The notes under the pieces were generated by a model. That model was not told the origin of the DNA. It saw nothing but the letters and a program-made list of their open reading frames with translations, and searched no databases. From contig OW203731.1 in assembly GCA_934045075.1 (NCBI GenBank), positions 8,227,975-8,291,974 on the forward strand: DNA of 64,000 bases, in the 5' to 3' direction. The position numbers were made by a program, and so were the translations under genes. This DNA is from Yponomeuta sedellus. Its lineage: Eukaryota; Arthropoda; Insecta; Lepidoptera; Yponomeutidae. Positions 1-11,060 of the stretch are shown here, one piece after another; position 1 is the first letter of the stretch, and each line of letters begins with the position of its first letter.

Positions 1-41
1 TTAGGTCATACTCCACCACGGGGACCAAGTCCGGGTTGGTA
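1..41 (-). repeat. 3' part of 5S-headed SINE/LINE-tail repeat (fragment)
   Basis: This edge fragment matches, in the same orientation, the segment at about 2677-2717 (CATACTCCACCACGGGG followed by CCAAGTCCGGGTTGGT). That is the reverse complement of the 3' body of the 5S-headed SINE at 14735-15090. It is cut by the window edge. Confidence 0.6.
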
Positions 42-59
42 ACTGTATCACAGGTTATT

Positions 60-1084
60 CTTGTTTGGGACAAGTAATTGTGATGTGTGGTTAAGCTTTC
101 AATAATTCCAAATACCTGTATCAAATTTAGGTAAATAGGCTTGTCTACAACACCTTGTTCTAATTGTATTGCTATTCGTATTATAGACAAAATCGTAAAA
201 TAAACGGGACTATTAATTTATTTGTGTCTACTATTGCTTACTTATGTCTCTATGTACAAACACCACAGTTTTAAAAAGTGTATGTTCTCGAGGTGTAATT
301 ATATAAACATTGAATTTGTAAGCAAATAAGGCCTGAAATATGTCGTCCTGTCATTGATACACGCTCGCTCGCCGACACTCACTATTTTCCCATTTGACGG
401 CACGCAAATAGGGTTTCCTATTTCCATAAAAATCTCTCTCCCTCCGAAATGCTTTTAGAAAACCTCTTCTTAGTGGTCTTTTTAGTACTTCTTAGAAAGA
501 AACATTCCAAGTAAGTATATAACATAAATTCAGCCAGTAAAAAGTGTGGAAAAAGACGCTCTATAATTTTAAATGTATTTTTTTTACGTTCGAATCCTAA
601 TCAGCTGTTGCTGATTGTACAAAAGTAAGAGAATAAAGATCACAAATAGTACATTCATGAACAGTTGGAAATATCAAACTAGTTGCTTAATTACCAAGGC
701 CCTGTCCAGTAGTGAAATAAAACTGAACTAGCTATCAGCAAGCGCCTTAGGACCGAGTAGATAGTTTTTCTCGAATATTTCTATTCTCATTCCGGAAACA
801 AATACAAATACCTTGGTTTTGTTAAGTCTCTAGAACTCTACATTATTTTTAAATCACTTTCAGGTCGACTCACACGATGATTATAGGAGAGGAGACCTTT
901 CAAAACAAATGTTATAATTTTTAAACTTTGAACCCAATTAAAAACTCTTTGCCACTACATTAGCGAGGTACTGACCGATCATGCCTGAAATTCTATGTCT
1001 GGGAACCCTAAAACGCGACTTGCCGTAAAATGTTTATATTATACAGATGAATAAGGACGAAAAAAAGGTTTTATTAGGCAGGCA
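60..1084. other. AT-rich intergenic DNA, nothing recognised
   Basis: I read both strands and saw no coding pattern, tRNA or clear repeat. Short open frames are broken and show no familiar motif. Confidence 0.4.
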
Positions 1085-1760
1085 GACATTGTTACAGGTA
1101 GAGCGGGCAGAGGTGATAGGGACCGGGTCAGCGCGGGGGCGACGAGCCGCGCGCGGAGAGCGCTCAGAAACAACCTAAATAAAGCAGGACTGTCGGGCGC
1201 GGCATACACTCACGCTCACCCACACACACGCCCAGCGGCGCACACGGCCGCGCGCCACGCACACATCACCGCCGAGACGAAAATAAAATCCACTCGTATG
1301 CGCCATGCAAATAGGAAGGTGGCCGGAGCACGCGAGCCGCTAGAATGAACAGGGGAATCTTACGTTTCGTGTCACTGTCGCAAGACGGTCACGAACGCTG
1401 CATCACCTAGCACTGGGATCCTCAATGATCACAAGAGCGGCTCATCCAGAGGGCGCTCGGCCTCGGGACTGCGATGCCGCTGGCAACGTACACTCCGTGA
1501 CGTCCACGGTTATCCAGCACTCGCGGGACTGCGGCCAGTCGCAGGTAACGTAGGCGGGAGCGCGAGCGGCGGTAGGTGCTCGGTGAGCGCGGGTCGCGGC
1601 GCGACTGAGTGCCGGGCGGCGGCGGCACTACGGAACCGTGTCGTGCGTAGTGAGTGGCCGTGAGGCGCGGGGACGAGGAAACCCGCCGCGAGTACGAGCC
1701 CGGCCGGGGCGGCGCGGGGGGAGGGCGCCGCCCGCCGGCGGGGGGCTCAAATTAATCACG
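1085..1760. promoter_or_regulatory. CpG-rich, GC-rich island (possible promoter or 5' exon)
   Basis: The base composition jumps from strongly AT-rich to GC-rich with many CpG steps, peaking at 1680-1750 with runs of G and C. In AT-rich insect genomes such blocks often mark promoters or 5' untranslated exons. I cannot identify a start codon, a donor site or a known protein. The open frame on the - strand here (1422-1628) is low-complexity (P/R-rich) and is probably a by-product of composition. Role and strand are inference only. Confidence 0.35.
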
Positions 1761-2429
1761 TAGTAAGTACTCCCCCCCCGGGCGGCCAGAGCCAGGAGCT
1801 TGCGCTGCGATACATAAATAAATGCCGATGCAGTGGGTACCCTGCCGGTGCCAGTCTGAAACCGGACACTCGGTGCCGAGTGAATTCCTGAGTGATCGTT
1901 GCCACCGGGCTGCCTGCGTTTGTGCTACCGGCTACCGACTGTATGCTAACTGTCATATGACTATATTTATTACGCGATATCGTCTATAACACTCGAACCA
2001 TTTATGGCATCTACATTTCATTACATTTTTAGTCGTTTTGCCTGCACCAACGAACGTAGATGAATGATGTATTTGATACTCTATTAGCAGCAATCAATAT
2101 ACATAAGGATAAGTTATGAAGTCTAAAGCCCGTTCACTATCTGAACGTTTCCAAACAGGGTTTCCCCGCAAGACTCTCCACGGACAGAACCGGTCGAGCG
2201 ACTCTACACCTCTGACGTCACAGATGAAGGTACTATTATTACATATTTGTAATTTATAGTATACTTCCACTAGCTATTGCGTGCAGCTTAGTTTACGCTT
2301 AGCTTAGTTTTATCTAAGAAATTTCTCGCATCGATTTCAAATAGATAAATGGAAAGAAACTCTACCATTAGCGAATTGCAAGGTTTGGTCAGGATTGTGG
2401 CAATTGGCAAACCCTGGTCCGAGATAAAA

Positions 2430-2457
2430 AATAACCTCCTTTTTGAAGTCGGTTAAA
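2430..2457 (+). repeat. Short TE-tail motif TTTTTGAAGTCGGTTAAAA
   Basis: The motif TTTTTGAAGTCGGTTAAAA is one I associate with the ends of dispersed lepidopteran repeats. A variant lies at about 38668-38690. Only the motif is recognisable, not a whole element. Confidence 0.4.
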
Positions 2458-2617
2458 AATAACAACTGATTCGTAGTTTATTGTAGTGAAGTGGAATGGT
2501 TGGTGGTTTTTGTTCAAACTCTGATATTTCGATAGACTACAAAAATATAAATAATAAAGACTTTTGTGTGCTTCACATTGAGCGGTCACCGACTGCGACC
2601 CTACAATTTCATTCGAT

Positions 2618-2717
2618 ATCAACCCTTGTATGTCCCCACTGTTGGGGTACGGGTCTCTTCCTGCATCGCAGGAAAGTTAGGCCATACTCCACCACGGGGG
2701 CCAAGTCCGGGTTGGTT
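2618..2717 (-). repeat. 3' body of 5S-headed SINE (partial copy)
   Basis: This matches the reverse complement of the 3' end of the repeats at 8560-8915 and 14735-15090. Shared blocks are GTCCCCACTGTTGGGG, CATACTCCACCACGGGG and CCAAGTCCGGGTTGGT. The 5S-like head is absent. Confidence 0.65.
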
Positions 2718-3872
2718 TTTCAATACAATTTCATTCACTGCTTAACAAAAGTGCGCCTGAACGAAATTTTCACGTCTATTCCTCTTGAGAGCGTACATCA
2801 TTATAATCGTGCAGTATATATAGGCTACTAGACTATACTGATAAGTCCTCCAACGCTCTCCGAGTCCAGTTCAACCATGTTTTTAGGTCGTTGGTGCGGC
2901 TGTCACGCTTCTGCAACTTTATACTTTTTTGCACACAAAAATCTTTCGGAAAACAGAAAATTTACGAAATAAAAAAGCGTACGCGGCGAATTTTTGAATT
3001 AGGAATCTGTTAAAGCCAATTCTTGATGTGGTGTTACGAACATTGTAAATGGTGCAACTCATCAGGGATGATCACAGAAGTTAGGGTGGATTATTTTTAC
3101 CCAATCAGCGTTTAGACAAACAGCGTTTTCAGCATGATCGCGGAGAGTCTAGACTAGACTGCCCCTATAATTATATTCTCTATAGTCCATGAAAAGTTTA
3201 AATGGTGAGAAAAAAACAACGATAGATTTAGGTGATACGATGATTACCGATTCAACTACTCTGAAAAAACTATATAATAAAAAATAAACCCCAAGTAAGC
3301 CCCAAGTACTACAAAATACAATAACAATTTTGCAAACGCAGAGACACGGCAGTTTGGTTTGAACGATGAATAGGCTCAAAGTAATAGTCGAGATAATCCA
3401 CACGCATTTAAGTATTGCCACCGTGCGTCAAAGGAACGCCTTTGGAACTCCAAAGGCAGTCTTTTGTTACAGGGAAAGGCAATCGATAAGACTCCTAAAT
3501 AAATGAGACGACCCTCCAAGCAAACGGCTCGAAAGTAACGCGCGCTTTGTGCTTAGAAATGGGTTTCATTCACGACGCGTAATAATGATCCTGGCTTAAG
3601 CGACCAGGCTCAAAAATTAAAAAGAAGAAAAATGAGTACGTATAATAGAAACTAGCTTTTGCCCGCGACTCCGTCCGCGTGGACTTTAGTTATTCAGCAT
3701 GCTTCAATAAAAGGTGCAGACGATTTTTGTTCTGATCAATTATCTAACTCTGCCAAAAATCGTAGAAGAACTATAGATTTTTTTATTTATATAAAATGTA
3801 CTGTGTCAATTAGAAATTCTTTAAAAAAGGACGAAATGTTGAGACATTAGCGACACCCCTACTGCAAATCCG

Positions 3873-3915
3873 GAAACTGAGGGTATGATTACTTTGTACT
3901 CATACCCTCAGTTTC
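3873..3915. repeat. Perfect 16-bp hairpin, 11-nt loop
   Basis: The arms 3873-3888 and 3900-3915 are exact reverse complements, reading GAAACTGAGGGTATGA. It lies between the helicase stop and the 3' end of the Helitron, but it is not the terminal Helitron hairpin. Confidence 0.85.
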
Positions 3916-4363
3916 AGCAGGCTGCTAGGGGAGCTCACTCTCGAGCAGTCCACGTAAAACTGTACATGCGAAAAGCAGTCTCCTCTAAGATCGATTCCTG
4001 CTATTTTCAGTGACTGACAATGCGACTTATTTACAATCATTGCAAAACAGACTTTAAGGGGGAATTGCAGCCTTTTAAATTCGAATGGGCACTCCGATGG
4101 CATAAGTGAGATAAGGGGTACCTATATATATATATAGATTCACATCTAGCACAGCCAGTAAATACAATGGTCTTTATTACGTTTTTATGTAATATATTTA
4201 AAGCTTTCACATGCAACCTAGTCCCATTGCACAACTTAGGTGGATTAAAATTTCGCAGTAGTATTACTGGAGCACCCACTTTAAGGATAAGTGTGTGAGG
4301 CTGTAGACCAGGTGGGTTCAGGGTATTTAGGAACATCACGGGATAGTGTACTGCATCATCCAT
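3900..4363 (-). pseudogene. Helitron helicase (Pif1-like), C-terminal remnant
   Basis: Helitron helicases unwind DNA during rolling-circle transposition. Two overlapping - strand frames together give the usual C-terminal order. The first (4363 to about 4090) carries VGAPVILLRNFNPPKLCNGT, the conserved 'LLRN..P..LCNGTR' block. The second (about 4103-3900) carries FEFKRLQFPLKVCFAM, then NKSHCQSL, then GIDLR.DCFSH, then CSRV. The usual 'NK(S/A)QGQSL' box reads NKSHCQSL here, and 'HGQLYVACSRV' reads HVQFYVDCSRV, so key residues are changed. A frameshift near 4090 separates the two parts. The N-terminal helicase motifs (Walker A and B) are missing. Family call is firm, function is not retained. 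Confidence 0.85.
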
Positions 4364-4393
4364 ATGTACTAATCCACAGACTAATGTAGAGTT

Positions 4394-4465
4394 CTGGGAA
4401 GAGTTTTCAATTATGAGACCACGGATTACATCCGTGCATGAGACATAATAGAGAACTCTTCCCAG
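4394..4465. repeat. Compound hairpin inside the Helitron OTU fragment
   Basis: The outer arms CTGGGAAGAGTT (4394-4405) and AACTCTTCCCAG (4454-4465) are complementary. An inner stem CACGGAT/ATCCGTG lies at 4420-4436. The reading frame of the OTU fragment stops inside it, at 4426-4428. Confidence 0.7.
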
Positions 4466-4602
4466 TTGGCTACAACATGGCTAACGATTTGCTCACGTAC
4501 CTCCCTAGCCATTACCTGTGTGTTATACAACAGATATGATATGGCCCGAAACAGACAGGCTCCGTCTCCGATAATAGGAACACGGTGTGGGGCACCATAG
4601 AT
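4426..4602 (-). pseudogene. OTU-type cysteine protease fragment of a Helitron
   Basis: OTU domains are deubiquitinase-like cysteine proteases, and some Helitrons carry one upstream of the helicase. Reading from 4602 leftwards gives 58 codons, then a stop. The sequence VPIIGDGACLFRAISYLL matches the OTU catalytic loop (Asp-Gly-x-Cys, then LFRA). It is followed by MAREVREQIV and NWEEF, typical of the helix after the loop. The canonical 'GDGNC' reads GDGAC, keeping the Asp and Cys. The catalytic His would lie further on and is missing, because the frame ends in a hairpin. Its position directly 5' of the helicase remnant on the same strand supports one decayed Helitron. Confidence 0.7.
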
Positions 4603-4619
4603 CCATAGATTTTTAATAA

Positions 4620-5150
4620 CTCATCTATCATTTTATGTGAGGGATAACAAACAATAAGTAAATATCAAAGGTTCCACTCAACAACCAAGAAATAAAAACC
4701 CCGGGAATCATTGAAGAGTAATATTATGCCAATGCCAATATAGATAGAATGGCTTCTACGACGACTGCAAAAGGTAATATTGCCCAACATCATCCAAGAA
4801 TACACAGTCAAGTAAAAGCACCGAGAACCAACGAATTGCTAACGATATTACCTGCCTGAATGGCTTTTAAGATGAAAACAAACTATTTTTACGGTCAGTC
4901 TATATATGGAGTGAAGTTAAACACAACCATACCGTGATGTAGAATGAACTGGCCGCTATCTAGTGGCGTTTGCACAAATTAAGAGAAAAGAAATTCAATT
5001 TTGCAAAAGATTCAAGGAACAAAATTTTGCAACGCATTAAGGGTTAAATTTAGAAAAAACGGCGAAAACGTGTTCAATCAATTGTCTCGAAGAATATTTA
5101 CTTTAAGTTTCAAGAAAATTAGACAACATTCTTTACACTCTTAATACAAA
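4620..5150. other. AT-rich DNA, nothing recognised
   Basis: It may contain older Helitron sequence, but no Rep motif or other coding block is readable. Confidence 0.35.
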
Positions 5151-5169
5151 TTTCGGCAACTCTTTTCAC

Positions 5170-5357
5170 TTTTCACACCCCCTTAGGGGTTGAATTTCAA
5201 TCTTAATTTATTCCTCACAAACATTTTTTATTCCTTGCCTACATTGTATATAGACCCTCTGTGCAAAATTTCAGATTCCTAGGTCCAACGGCTTGGGCTG
5301 GGCGTTGATGAGTGAGTCAGTCAGTCAGTCAGGACTTTGAATTTTATATGTATAGAT
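5170..5357 (+). repeat. Dispersed repeat ending in (TCAG)n-like tract
   Basis: The blocks CCCCCTTAGGGGTTGAATTT, CAAAATTTCAGATTCC and GAGTGAGTCAGTCAGTCAGTC match a common insect dispersed repeat in layout. I recall it as a non-autonomous element of lepidopteran genomes. Its class is uncertain. Confidence 0.45.
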
Positions 5358-5383
5358 TTCAAAATGGAACGAGGGAAGTGTTA

Positions 5384-5449
5384 ACAATTTGCGAGCGGGA
5401 GGGATACCAAAGTGAAGTCACTTTGGTATCCCTCCTGCTCGTAAACTGT
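5384..5449. repeat. 23-bp hairpin, 2-nt loop, one mismatch
   Basis: The arms 5393-5415 and 5418-5440 pair at 22 of 23 positions (core GGGATACCAAAGTGA). Weaker pairing extends out to 5384 and 5449. It sits between two unrelated dispersed repeats. Confidence 0.85.
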
Positions 5450-5771
5450 AATGAATCTTTTATTACTATTATAAATGTGAAAATTTGTGGAGATGTTAGA
5501 ATGTTTTTTCACGGGTACTCAATCACGCGATAACGGCTGAAGGGAACTCCGTCATGTACTACATGAAACTTGGCGTACATATAAGCAAGATTTGAATCTG
5601 ATATTTGATATCCCAATAATGCGTTTTCGTGGGATAATAGTATATTTTATTGTTACTGTGGCGTTTTTTTATATCTAAGATAATTGTTTAGTTATTGCGT
5701 TGCCATGGTAACGAGATTTGTATAAGCGGATTCTGTAGCCGGAACAGCTAGTGTAGATCGACAGATAGAAC

Positions 5772-5850
5772 AGAGAACTCTTTATTAACCATAAAAAAGG
5801 AAATTACACAGATATTTCTTAATCTGAGAGTACAGATGGCAGCCTAGTTT
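5772..5850 (+). repeat. LINE/SINE 3' tail repeat, copy 1
   Basis: It shares AGAGAACTCTTTATT, AAATTACACAGATATTTCTT and GAGTACAGATGGC with the copies at 45268-45400 and 37500-37605. It is probably the 3' tail of a truncated retrotransposon. Confidence 0.6.
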
Positions 5851-6239
5851 ACCTATATTTTAAAAGAATGACTAGGTACACTTTTTACCAGATGCGGTCT
5901 GAGGCACTAAAATCTAAATTATGGATATTTTAGACCTGTTTTAATACTTCGTTTTTACAGAGGTACGATCGCCGACCTCACGTGCAGTTGGTCGTGGGAT
6001 TGAATGCCGGCATTAAGAATGACTTTGTTGAATTATGTACATTTGTGAAGATGTAGAAGCAATATTTCTCAAAAACATCGTGAGGACACCTAACTATCCG
6101 AGGTGTGTTCAAACCTCAGCTCTTAAAATAGGCTATTTGCGGAGGGCACACGTGGTTATTAAGCACGTACTCTCTCTTTCTCTCTCTCTCTTAGAAAAGT
6201 TCTGTAGTCTGCAGTGAGATTCTTTTTTATGTAGTCAAG

Positions 6240-6350
6240 AAACGTTCTACTGCAAGGCACAGGCCTTCTCTCTCAGAGAGAGTATGAGCGTAATGATTGC
6301 GCATGCCCACCGCGGATCGGTAATTTCCGGTGCTAAGGTATTCAACATGA
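6240..6350 (+). repeat. Dispersed repeat 'CACAGGCCTTCTCT', copy 1
   Basis: The blocks GGCACAGGCCTTCTCTCTCAG, GAGAGAGTATG, GCCCACCGCGGAT and CGGTAATTTC recur with variation at 50255-50345 and 62615-62712. Partial copies lie at 17210-17250, 18740-18790, 43500-43545 and 43650-43690. No ends or target duplication were found. Confidence 0.6.
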
Positions 6351-7171
6351 ATTGAGTTCAAAGTCTAACCAGTAGGTAGTCTTTTACGTACACAGCGTCT
6401 TGTTTATACTTTTACATGTAGAAGTTTTGTTGCAAATCACCGTAATTGCGCTAAGGCTGCTTTTACTTATTTTATTTTAATCAAAAACTAAGTACCTATA
6501 GGCTAGCAAAAAATGTCTTTAATATGCGTATCTCTATTATCTAGCGAAGCCTCAGACATGACGGTATGCATTTTTTTACAACTATTAAAAAAGTTAGAAA
6601 CTGCGAGCGAGAAAACATGCCTCACTAATAACCTAAAAAATATGATTCTCGCTCGAAAACAATCTTCAAATCTAAGCTGACTAGAGAGTCCGTCGCGCGC
6701 CACGCCGTTGGATGTATAACTTGTATTTTCCTAAGAGTGCGCCTGCGTTGAACTCTTTCGTAGGGTCACGGCCGCGCTACGAGCTACGATCAAGCAAGCG
6801 TTGCATTTTGTACGGAAATATAAATAAGCATGAAACGTTTTTTTTGTTACGTTGAGTTGAAGGATTATTTTGCGAACATTTTACTTAGTTCATGTGAATT
6901 TCAATTTTTGATAATAAGTATTTATTGGTGCATTAAAAGACAGCGATAAAGGTTATACTCATGACAATACGAGAAAAAATATAGAAAAAATAGTTTAACA
7001 ATTACGATAATGCCCATAATGATATGATAGTTAAAGGCATTTTCTATTTTTTCTTTCTTTATGTCTGCAATCTTAGGTGGGCAACAAATTTGGCTTTCTT
7101 GCTTTTTGAGGGTCAAACCACCGTCCTACGCTTATGAAAATGGAAAGCCTGGAACTTATTTTCTACTGCAA

Positions 7172-7740
7172 GAAAACCGGCCAAGTGCGTGTTGGGCTAC
7201 GCGGATTGTAGGGTTCCGTAGAACTAACCGCTTTACACAACTAACAACTTTATCATAGAATTTTCAATGGAATTTGTACGAATTTTTTTTTTCACTAGTT
7301 GGTTCATTATTACCTACTGGTTAACTTGTTAATTAACCGTGATAGTTTTCCCTTCAACTTTATAAGCCGGCAAGGGGGGTCGACTACCTTACTCTAACAA
7401 AAATTTGTGTTTTATGTTTCGCAAAAGGATCCGCAAATCGAAAAATGCATTTTATTTCTTTACAATAATTTTGAACGATAAATTTAAAGATACCCACACT
7501 ATAGAGTAAACGAGAAAAACATAATTCATTCCCCATTTAGGCGCAGGAAAGTTAAGCGAAACATGTTTAAGATTTTGTTCAACCATTTTGTTAGCGTGAT
7601 TAGTATGTACTCGTATATCTATGCCAAGTTTTAGCGTTCTATTACGAATTGTCGTCGTCTGTGAGCTAAGCCAAGTATAGCCAGACAGACATAGTGAAAC
7701 TATAAATGTCCTTGTTGACTAAGGAACCCTAAAATGGTAA
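7172..7740 (+). repeat. Dispersed ~560-bp repeat with 'GGGTTCCGTA' / 'AGGAACCCTAAAA' ends
   Basis: It starts CCGGCCAAGTGCGTGTTGG, then GGGTTCCGTA, and ends GACTAAGGAACCCTAAAATGG. It has the same layout as the repeat at 59005-59535. The end blocks are roughly inverted copies of each other. Class unknown. Confidence 0.55.
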
Positions 7741-8559
7741 AAATATTTAAATATGGATTTAGACAATGTTTTCATCGTTAATGAACCTAGCAGGACCGAT
7801 CTTGCTAAACAAACAATTTTATTTCAGCGTCATAAATAACTATTCCTAATTGTGTGTGTCTTAAATATAAAAAATATCTTGTTTGTTATTGTTTAGTTGC
7901 ACCAACTACCATCACTTAGCTTCTTTTTTTGCGTCAATGTTTTTCTGGAAGAAGTTTATTTTAGTAAGAAGGCCGCCAACTTTACAGTACTATGTTATTG
8001 TTTAAGATTCTTATGTAATTGAAAAAAACCACGCAAGAAAGCGCATGGCGGCTCTCTCGCCAAATGAAATAAAATTACAAAAAGGATTTAATCCTACCAA
8101 ATGTCTTAAAATATGAGATAATACTCCAATTTAGTGTTTTCGTAAGTGATCTAATACAGGAAACTTGGCCGGCCATCCCAAGTAACAAGTGATGTGGTTG
8201 TGCAAAAGTGCATAGCCAACCTGGACTAAACTTCAATAGTTGCCGATACTTTTTAAATTACCTTTTTTCCTGTCCCCAGGCCACGCTTTTCACCTCATTT
8301 ACTCACTGGTGCTAGAGTAGATCCTTTCATAAAGTACAAACTTTTGCCTTCATTTTTTTTTAGAAACTTTACATATTTTTCTTTCCCAACAATGGACGCC
8401 GGCCGTCTTAGAAACTCGTCCGTTTGTTAATGAACAAATGGAAGGTTTTCTATATTCTGGTCCATTTTACAACTCCGCAGTAAATAGCACTTGGTGACCG
8501 CTTGGTTTTGGGCCAGTGTATACAATGTCGTTCAGTGACTGGCCATTTGAAGTTTTTGC

Positions 8560-8915
8560 AATCGTCGAAGCGCTCGTGGGCTAGTCGAACTGAGTGAAAT
8601 CAATCACTAGAGTAAGAAACAACAGGCCCGGTCAGGTGAAAGATAGGTGACCGTCCCGCTAGTGGCATTTTTCAGAGCGCTTCCTTACTTCGCAAGCCAT
8701 GTTAAATAGTTGGTACCGGCTGTCATGTAATGGCAGTCGTTAAGCCATGTCCGAGGTTTTATAGGCGGCTTGATAACTTCTGAGTAAGGCCCGCCATTGT
8801 CTTACAATCCTCCACCAACACAGACTTGGCACCCATGGTGGAGTGTGGCCTAACATTCCTGCGATGGAAGAAGAGACTCGTGCCCCAGCAGTGAGGACAT
8901 ACAAGGGTTGATATC
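8560..8915 (+). repeat. 5S rRNA-headed SINE, copy 1
   Basis: The layout matches the copy at 14735-15090: GAAGCGCTCGTGG, then a 5S-like stretch (ATAGGTGACCGTC), then GCTAGTGGCATTTTTC, then the shared 3' body. It ends in a CAGCAGTGAGGACATACAAG block. The 5S match is more decayed here than in the copy at 51035-51400. Confidence 0.65.
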
Positions 8916-10860
8916 GCACTGGTATCGAACACTACCCGGAATTAGTAGTAGAACTCCGACCGAATAACGCAATGATGCGGAATTACATAGCGGCCAGTGG
9001 AAAGAGTATCCAGCTCAGTAACTGATTGCATGTGACCTAAGTCCCCATACTCCTCCATGAAGTTAGCTATTAGCACTAACTATTAGTCCGTTGGTTGCAA
9101 GTTCAAGAAATAGATTGTCTAGGCATTCATCGGGACTGCATTACTATCAATAAAATACAGCGTCTGTCTTCTAAAGTTCTTTCATATCATCAATTCAAGC
9201 GCTGAATTGCGTCAATTAAATGTGTGTCGTATCATTCAGCGATTGTCAAAATCAATACACGTGTACAATTCGTCCACTCAGCTTTGAGTGTGTTTCACAA
9301 TAAACATTGCAAAAGGTATGTAAGGTTACCATCGTCTCAGACTAGTCGATTGACGGACTCTGATCTCAAAGTTTCCTATTGAAGGTATTATTTTTATTTA
9401 ACCTGCTCCGAACAATGAATACATATTTTGTTGATATTTTGACACCTCGAAGTAAAAATTCACACGATTTGAAGGCGGCAAAAAACTGGAAAGATAAAAT
9501 CAATACAAACAGAAATTAATAATTATGCCACTGAATGAAAAAATATAAAATAGAAACATATATTTCTAGAATCTAAGGTAAGTTTTAGGGTTCAGTGGAA
9601 AGAAGGAAAAACAAAACCTTTGAAAAAAGATACGTACGTACATAAGGAACACTTCGTTGTCCGACGGATATTCAGGTTTGTAATCACTTGGAGCTGTGTA
9701 GAAACAAACCTTGTAATTCAATGCACTCGGATTTTTGCCGCCTGTTTTGTCTCAAGTCTCGAACGGGTTTTTATAAAAAAAATAACATTCATTCGGTCAA
9801 TCAGACTGGCACACTGATATTATTTCTTTATTGCAAAAATAAGGTGTACAATTGTCAATAATTTAGATATGATCGTATATGGAGAAATCTATTAAGTTGC
9901 GGGTTTCCTTACGATCGTAATTGTTGTTAATTTACGTTTTACCTAAGTAACATTCTGTCACTCTCTTTTCTGAGAAATTCGAGAGACAGCACAACAGTTA
10001 ACTATTTACTTAAAGAAATTCTCAGTTCAGAAACTGGCCCATAGTATCTTAATATTGAAATGTTAGTGTTGTGTCTATTAATTAAACAGTACTGACACTT
10101 CAATAACATGTAAGAGTAATTTAAGATATATTTACACGGACCGCGGGACAAACCAGTTATGGTTTTAGGTGGTCCGAGTTCACTTAATCCGTACTTAAAT
10201 GTATAAAATATTATTGAAACATAAATAATGAAAAAAAAAATAGCTCTATTAAACGCGTGGCTCTACACCAAGGATTTTGGGTAAAACATTGTTGCCCGAT
10301 ACGCACAGTGAGTTAGGTACGTAGACTGCATTGCGTTGCCATGTGATTCGACAATCAGCGTCTTGCAGACGTCTGGCCGCCCACGCCCGAATTCTACAAG
10401 TAAACAAATTATATCGTTTTTCTTGCAAATTGGCTGCCCTTCAGATATGCGAGAAAATGAAGAATTTAATTTTGCTTCTATTAAAGGCCTTTATTGAAAG
10501 TAAATAAAATTACCTGCGACGGTACAAAAGGAAGCCGTGTTAATCGAATCAATAAGTATTTATTTTTTATTTAACAGAGCTAGAAAAGTGTTAATGCATA
10601 ATTACATTCATGCTAGAGAAGAAATTACCAATTGTGGTGTGTACGCTTCAATAAAGTAAAGTTGGCTTTTTTTTCTCTATATAATGCGTAATATTAAGCT
10701 TTTCTTCAACTTATCATACAAGCCAGAGGTTTGAACAGTATACACCGGTTCCCCATTTGGATTGACAGACTCGTTAAGCAAGATAGCCGAATTGGTTGCC
10801 GGCCTCTGTTAGTACCTACTGCTCATAAAGAAAAAAAATATATAAAGTAGATAGATAGTT
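8916..10860. other. AT-rich intergenic DNA, nothing recognised
   Basis: There is no coding pattern with a familiar motif on either strand. Short frames such as 9620-9817 (+) show no recognisable domain. Confidence 0.4.
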
Positions 10861-10862
10861 AG

Positions 10863-11060
10863 ACGATCTCTGTGGCGCAGCGGGTAGTGCATCTGCCTAT
10901 CATGCAAGAGGTCCCGGGTTCGAACCCCGACTGGTGACAAAAAACCCCCCAGGTCATGGATGTTTACATGTTTTGTCGTTTTGGGTTCCCACGACACAGG
11001 GTATCTTAGTGTGGGCCAGAAGCAATGTATGTGTCTGTATGTAAATGTTATGTTGTGTTA
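10863..11060 (+). repeat. tRNA-headed SINE, copy 1
   Basis: The head has a tRNA-like A box (TGGCGCAGCGGGTAGTGCA) and B box (GGGTTCGAACCCC). Immediately after come CATGGATGTTTACATG and a body ending in TATGTAAATGTTATG. The same head and body recur in reverse at 62275-62488. The joined non-tRNA body shows it is a SINE, not a tRNA gene. Confidence 0.8.

Larger units (their letters stand above)
3652..4602 (-). mobile_element. Decayed autonomous Helitron, 3' part
   Basis: On the - strand the segment ends in AAAAGCTAG followed by T. That is the Helitron 3' terminus (CTAG, inserted before T). A GC-rich CGCG-8-CGCG hairpin lies just upstream of it. Inside are an OTU-type fragment (4426-4602) and the C-terminal part of a Helitron helicase (3900-4363). 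The Rep (rolling-circle replication initiator) region and the 5' TC end are not found. Frameshifts and stops show it is inactive. Confidence 0.75.

Noticed and set aside
10868..10940. tRNA gene with A and B boxes
   Set aside because: It is joined to a body repeated at 62275-62488, so it is a SINE.
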